From assembly GCF_001522545.3 (NCBI RefSeq), contig NC_031768.1, positions 112,576,626 to 112,640,625 on the forward strand: DNA of 64,000 nucleotides. Direction: 5' to 3'. The notes beneath the pieces were generated by a model. That model was given only the letters and a program-made list of their open reading frames with translations. It was not told the DNA's origin and did not search any database. Both the position numbers and the translations under genes were made by a program. This stretch comes from Parus major (lineage: Eukaryota; Chordata; Aves; Passeriformes; Paridae). Positions 59,703 through 64,000 of this stretch are shown in pieces; position 1 is the stretch's first letter; each line of letters begins with the position of its first letter.

Positions 59703-60987
59703 AAGATACAAACATTTCATTCAAACATCACTCCCTCTGAATTAGCTGGGCTTTGATGCTTTCATTATGCCAGAATAAAATGTTAAGTAAGAAGGAACCA
59801 GGGCAATAGTGGTGATTTCATCAGCATTTCACCACACTGTGAAGCCACAAGCTTTTCTCAAAGTCTTGTTGCTTTGAAAGATCATCCCATTAAAAACTAA
59901 ACAAGGCTTTAACCCCTGGTGTTCCCTGCCTTCCCCTGGTCCCCAGGGACACTCCTGCTGTGCCCCCCAGCTGAGTGACCTCCACTGGCAGACTCCAAAC
60001 TATCTTCAACTAAGTGACCCCTGCCATTCCCAGCAACCCTGAGCATCTCCAGGAAGGCAGCTGAGCTTCCAAAGGCCAGGAATGCTGGAATCCAGCGCTG
60101 GCTCTGAAATCTGGGCGCTACCCAAATTTCATTGTTAGGAAGTCTCACTGCAGGACAAACATTTTCCTGTGTAGCAGTGAAATTGCTGTTTACAGTCACC
60201 AATTACTGGTTAATAGCTCAGGACTGGGGTATTTTTATACTGATTAAAAAACCATCAGCCACCCACAAAATCTACAAACTCTGCTGGGGGGTTCCTGCTT
60301 CTCTGAACCACTCTTTCTGCTGGGAGGATCTGAGAAGATGAAAGGAAAAACCACCCAAGTTTTAGAAAATATAAACACTGTTATCTATTCCTCACATACC
60401 TCACGTTGCTCCACATGGGAGATGCAATAGTTTTGTTTATTTACTGTTCCAGTCTTAATTAAGCAATGGTTTTAGACCCACAGCTTACTCAAGATGAAGA
60501 TACACAACTGTTCTGCAAGGCGTGGAAATGAAACCCAGCAGAACACTACAGAGCTGTTCCCCATCCCCAGGAGAGAAAAGGGCTGGAAAGAAACCCAGAG
60601 CTCCTTCACATCCCACAAACACCTCAGATCCAAGTCCATTTATAAAGGTGTTCAGGTAAAAACCACACAGAAATGCAGCAAATGTTGCCCTTTCAAATAT
60701 TCTGGTTTAGGTTTTTGTTAAAACCAGTTTTAAATGGATCTTCCTGAAAGCAGAGTTGCTTTACCTGTCATGGCTTTTCAAGGTGCAGAACAAATTCTGG
60801 GCCTTGCCCAGATTTTTTTTCTCTTGAAGAATTCAGAATTATTTCTTTTACACAGAAGTTGTACTTAGGAGCTTGGTTTAGATACTAAAATCAGATTACA
60901 TTAGGATTGTGAAGAGACCCAGACTATCTTCTGTGAGAAATGTTTTATTCCACTGCAATATTTTTTCAGTGGCAGGAAAAAAAATGG

Positions 60988-61083
60988 TTGAATCGTAGAA
61001 TCCTGGAATCATTTAAGGTGGAAAATCCCTCTAAGAATCTAACAATTCCCCCAGCACTGCCAAGGCCACCACTGACCATGAAC
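60988..61083 (-). repeat. CR1 LINE 3' terminus
   Basis: The complement reads 'gaatcgtagaatcctggaat', 'catttaaggtggaaaatccc' and 'gcactgccaaggccaccact'. Confidence 0.82.
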
Positions 61084-62092
61084 CCCAGAGGTTGGACACT
61101 CTCATTTGGCAAATTCTTTTAGCCAGGAAGAAATCAGTGTGGAAAGATTCTGGCAAAACATTCTGGGAAGACATTATTTCTGTCCCCATTTGGAAACACT
61201 TTTTGTTGAAATTCTTGGGTTTTTTAATTGAAAAATATATTAAAATGAATGATATTATAATGAAATCATTCTCTTCAGGAAAAGTTAAATTTTGGGCCAC
61301 TGGAATTATGATACAGTGATAGGCAGGCAAGACTACAGATCAGTTTGATTTATAATTAAGTCTTGGAATGCCCTAAACTTCTCAAAACCCTAAGTGAGTC
61401 TTATTCCATGTAGTTCAGTTTTAAATCACAGCCCACTGTGGTAAAGTAGGTGCGGATGAGGAAATAAACCAAATAATTCAACTTGCACTGCCTTGCTGGG
61501 GTTTGGGGTGGAAAACCCAAAGCTGTGGCAAAACCAACCCAACCAAAAAGACAAATCCTGTCCAACACAACTCACTTAAAATCTGGCTCCTTTTTCTGCA
61601 CCAGGTGGGGAATTAGCTCATAAATTACATTTTCCACCACAAGACTGAGTGAGTTTCTTTTCTAAGTGGGAGGCTGGGAGGGAGGTTTGTACAGCTATTC
61701 CAGGAGTTAATTTATATGCTAAATACTCTGCATGGACTGAAATCCAACAAGGCTGTTGGGGTGAAGCAAATGGGAAATGAGACACTGGCACACATAACAC
61801 CTCTCCCAAGTGAATTCCAAGGTTAAGGAAACAGAGGGGAAGCTATTCCTGGGGAAGAATCCACCTGCACAGCTCCAGCCCAACCAGCAGATGGGTTTTT
61901 CCCAAGCTCAGGCACATAAAACATTAAAGATCCTGAAGTATTGAATTTGTAGGGTTTAAGAAGTGTCTCTCAAGCTGTTGGTAACTGGGCTTGATTGGAA
62001 ATCACCTGGATCCTGTAAGGAATTCAGTGTCTGTAAAATGTATGTATGTAAACATTTATTATCACGCTTCTCTGTGGTCCTGGGGTGAACAC

Positions 62093-62178
62093 TGGGTCTT
62101 CAGAGAGTGAAAAAAATCTCTGAAGACCCATTCTCTGATGGTTATGAGATCTCTGATGTTACAGACATCTCATAACCA
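62093..62178. repeat. two adjacent near-perfect hairpins
   Basis: Hairpin 1: TGGGTCTTCAGAGA (62093-62106) pairs without mismatch with TCTCTGAAGACCCA (62117-62130) over a 10-nt loop. Hairpin 2 starts 8 nt later: 62139-62155 pairs with 62162-62178 (17 positions, one C-C mismatch) over a 6-nt loop. Both arms are unrelated to CR1 and I recognise no transposon family. Confidence 0.85.
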
Positions 62179-62217
62179 GAACATTCAGTAAGAGTTAGGC
62201 AGAGGCTGGATTAGAAA

Positions 62218-62425
62218 CACCCCAAAGCCCATCACCTTCCACTGTCCCAGGCTGCTCCCAGCCCCATCCAGCCTGGCCTTGGGCACTTCCAGGGATCCAG
62301 GGACGGCCACAGCTGCTCTGAGCACCCTGAGCCAGGGCCTGCCCACCCTCACAGCCAGGAATTCCTTCCCAATATCCCCCTATCCCTGCCCTCTGGCAGT
62401 GGGAAGCCATTCCCCTTGTCCTGGA
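62218..62425 (-). repeat. CR1 LINE 3' fragment
   Basis: The - strand runs 'ggaatggcttcccactgcca', 'gatattgggaaggaattcct', 'ggatccctggaagtgcccaa' and 'gacagtggaaggtgatgg'. It starts 40 bp past the hairpin pair. Confidence 0.85.
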
Positions 62426-62699
62426 ACTACCCACTGTGTAAAAATTCATCCTTCCCCTCACTAAACTGCTTTTCACCAAGAAAGTTTGAAATTCCTGCTT
62501 TGTGGATGTTGCTGGGACTTTTCCAGGCCAGTCCTCAATCTGCTGACCTGGAAAGAACAACAACTCCTCCACATCTCCTGCAGGGAAGGCACCTGGTTCC
62601 CTGCACAGCTCTCCCAGCCTTTGCTTCCTGAGCTCAACCAGAGATGGCAGCGAGTCACAAACTCACTTTTTCTTTTGGATTAGGAGCCTTATTCCCTGC

Positions 62700-62838
62700 A
62701 AGTGCCCCAGGCCAGGTTGGACAGGGTTTGGAGCAACCTGGCATAGTGGAAGGTGTCCCTGCCCACGGCAGGGGTTGGGACTAAATGATTCTTTAGGTCC
62801 CTTCTGACCCAAACCATCCTGTGATTCTGCGACTCCAT
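62700..62838 (+). repeat. CR1 LINE 3' end with tail
   Basis: 'aggccaggttggacagggtt', 'catagtggaaggtgtccctg', 'ctttaggtcccttctgaccc' and 'tgtgattctgcgactcc'. Confidence 0.88.
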
Positions 62839-63354
62839 TCCATTTGTTTTCCTGAAGCATATGGAACTTGCTTTGTTGCCACTGTGACACAGCACAGCAA
62901 TGAATATCTGTGCCAAATACAAGGAGAGGGATGAATCAGCCCCCCATGTGCCATTAAAAATGGCCCTACACCTCTGAGCTGATGAAACCGAGTAAACAGC
63001 ACCGCAGTGAAGCCTTAACCAGATCTAATCTGCTACAAACACTCTTTGGAGAGCTGTAGATATCCTGATGAGGAGACAACGTGCATCCCCCTGTAATTAA
63101 GTGGGAACAGGATTAATTGCTGTGGAGGCCCAAAGACCTGAGAGCAAATGGGAAACCTCCCACCACCCTGGAGAGGAATCATGTCAGCCCTGGGACAAGG
63201 GAACTGCCTGGGGAGACCCACGCTGGAGTCTTTGGTCTGAGAGGGGAAAAACGAGATCAGAGGAGGAAATGTCCTGAGCTGGCACTGCTGAGACACCCCC
63301 AGTCCTGGGGGCAGTTTCAGGATCCTCAAGACAAGAAGGACACTGAGGGGCTGG

Positions 63355-63515
63355 AGTGTCCAGGGAACAGAGCTGGGGAAGGGGCTGGAGCCCCAGGAGG
63401 GGCTGAGGGAGCTGGGAAAGGGGCTCAGCCTGGAGAAAAGGAGGCTCAGGGGGCCCTTCTGGCTCTGCACAGCTCCCTGACAGGAGGGGACAGCCAGGGG
63501 GTCAGGCTCTGCTCC
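63355..63515 (+). repeat. CR1 LINE internal fragment
   Basis: 'cagggaacagagctggggaa', 'ccccaggaggggctgaggga' and 'ggggctcagcctggagaaaa'. This is the CR1 segment lying 5' of the common 3' ends. Confidence 0.88.
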
Positions 63516-63717
63516 CAGTAAATTTCTGTCTCCAGTCATTGAAAGATAAAGGGATTCAGGCAGTGGGAAAATGGAAAGCTCAATTCCTTCCTTCCTGCTG
63601 CTACAGAAATCAAAGCTAAAAACACAGAAGTTCAATTACCTGAATTGGGTGAGTGAGTACAGAGGAGATTCAAGAATGGTTTATTTTCACAGATTATCAA
63701 TTTTCAATATCAATTTT

Positions 63718-63732
63718 CTTTTTTTTTTTTTT
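63718..63732 (+). repeat. poly-T tract
   Basis: A run of about 15 T (A on the transcribed - strand) with no recognisable element attached. Confidence 0.7.
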
Positions 63733-64000
63733 GACTGATCTCCTTTACAGCTGATGCCTGAATTGTGCCACTTTCAACTTGAAAGAGACCCTTCTGCTCT
63801 CAGGGCTTGTCTTTATCAAAGTGGTTCAGTGCTGCTGGGACAAGAATGGAATCCCTCTGGATCGAAACTCCACAGTGTGTCATTAGCTACAGTCAATTTT
63901 ACTTCTTTGCCAGTGCCAGAGGTATTATCACGCAAAATCTAACATAAAATACATTTCCTTTTAAAAGAAGCAATAAAAAAGAAAACAAAACCAAAAAAAA

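Larger units (their letters stand above)
57023..64000 (-). other. FCHSD2: FCHSD2 intron, extends beyond the window
   Basis: No F-BAR exon was recognised on the - strand up to position 64000, so the window ends inside this intron (at least 7 kb). It contains the listed CR1 pieces, an (AC)n microsatellite and two tandem hairpins at 62.1 kb. Confidence 0.65.

Noticed and set aside
59909..60202. 97-codon - frame checked as a possible FCHSD2 F-BAR exon
   Set aside because: The peptide does not resemble F-BAR sequence and is not bounded by matching splice sites.

Overview
This window is vertebrate nuclear DNA and almost certainly avian, with a songbird-like repeat profile. Three intron-containing protein genes can be assembled from splice sites and recognisable protein sequence. 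Their exons are short and GT-AG bounded, and promoters and poly(A) signals are visible. The interspersed repeats are overwhelmingly 5'-truncated 3' ends of the avian LINE family CR1, about 38 pieces. The order assignment (bird) is secure. 'Passerine' is an inference from the many copies of one CR1 type whose 3' end reads CTTCCAACCCAAACCATTC.

Layout. About 1.05-1.75 kb is an orphan CpG island, probably a promoter firing leftwards. From 1.8 to 24 kb I see only intergenic DNA with CR1 fragments and a few inverted repeats. SERPINH1 (HSP47, the collagen chaperone of the ER) runs on the + strand from about 24.26 to 30.59 kb. It has a heat-shock element and TATA box, a non-coding first exon, four coding exons giving 405 residues, and an RDEL retention signal. 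RPS3 (40S ribosomal protein uS3) runs on the - strand from about 37.63 to 32.77 kb. It has seven exons and a complete 243-residue protein, and two introns each carry a U15 (SNORD15) box C/D snoRNA. SERPINH1 and RPS3 are convergent and lie about 2.2 kb apart. From 37.8 to 48 kb there is no recognised gene. FCHSD2, also on the - strand, occupies 48.06 kb to the window end. The last eight coding exons (358 residues with both SH3 domains and a PDZ-binding C-terminus) and a roughly 2.2 kb 3'UTR are inside. The F-BAR exons lie beyond position 64000.

The three genes do not form a functional pathway. They are a housekeeping ribosomal/snoRNA host gene, a stress- and collagen-linked chaperone gene and an endocytic actin regulator that are chromosomal neighbours. 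I found no convincing new biological system. The best leads are a pair of adjacent near-perfect hairpins at 62.09-62.18 kb in a FCHSD2 intron, the diverged pair of U15 snoRNAs, repeated AP-1/MARE-type sites around SERPINH1, a gene order that seems to differ from human, and the orphan CpG island at the left edge.
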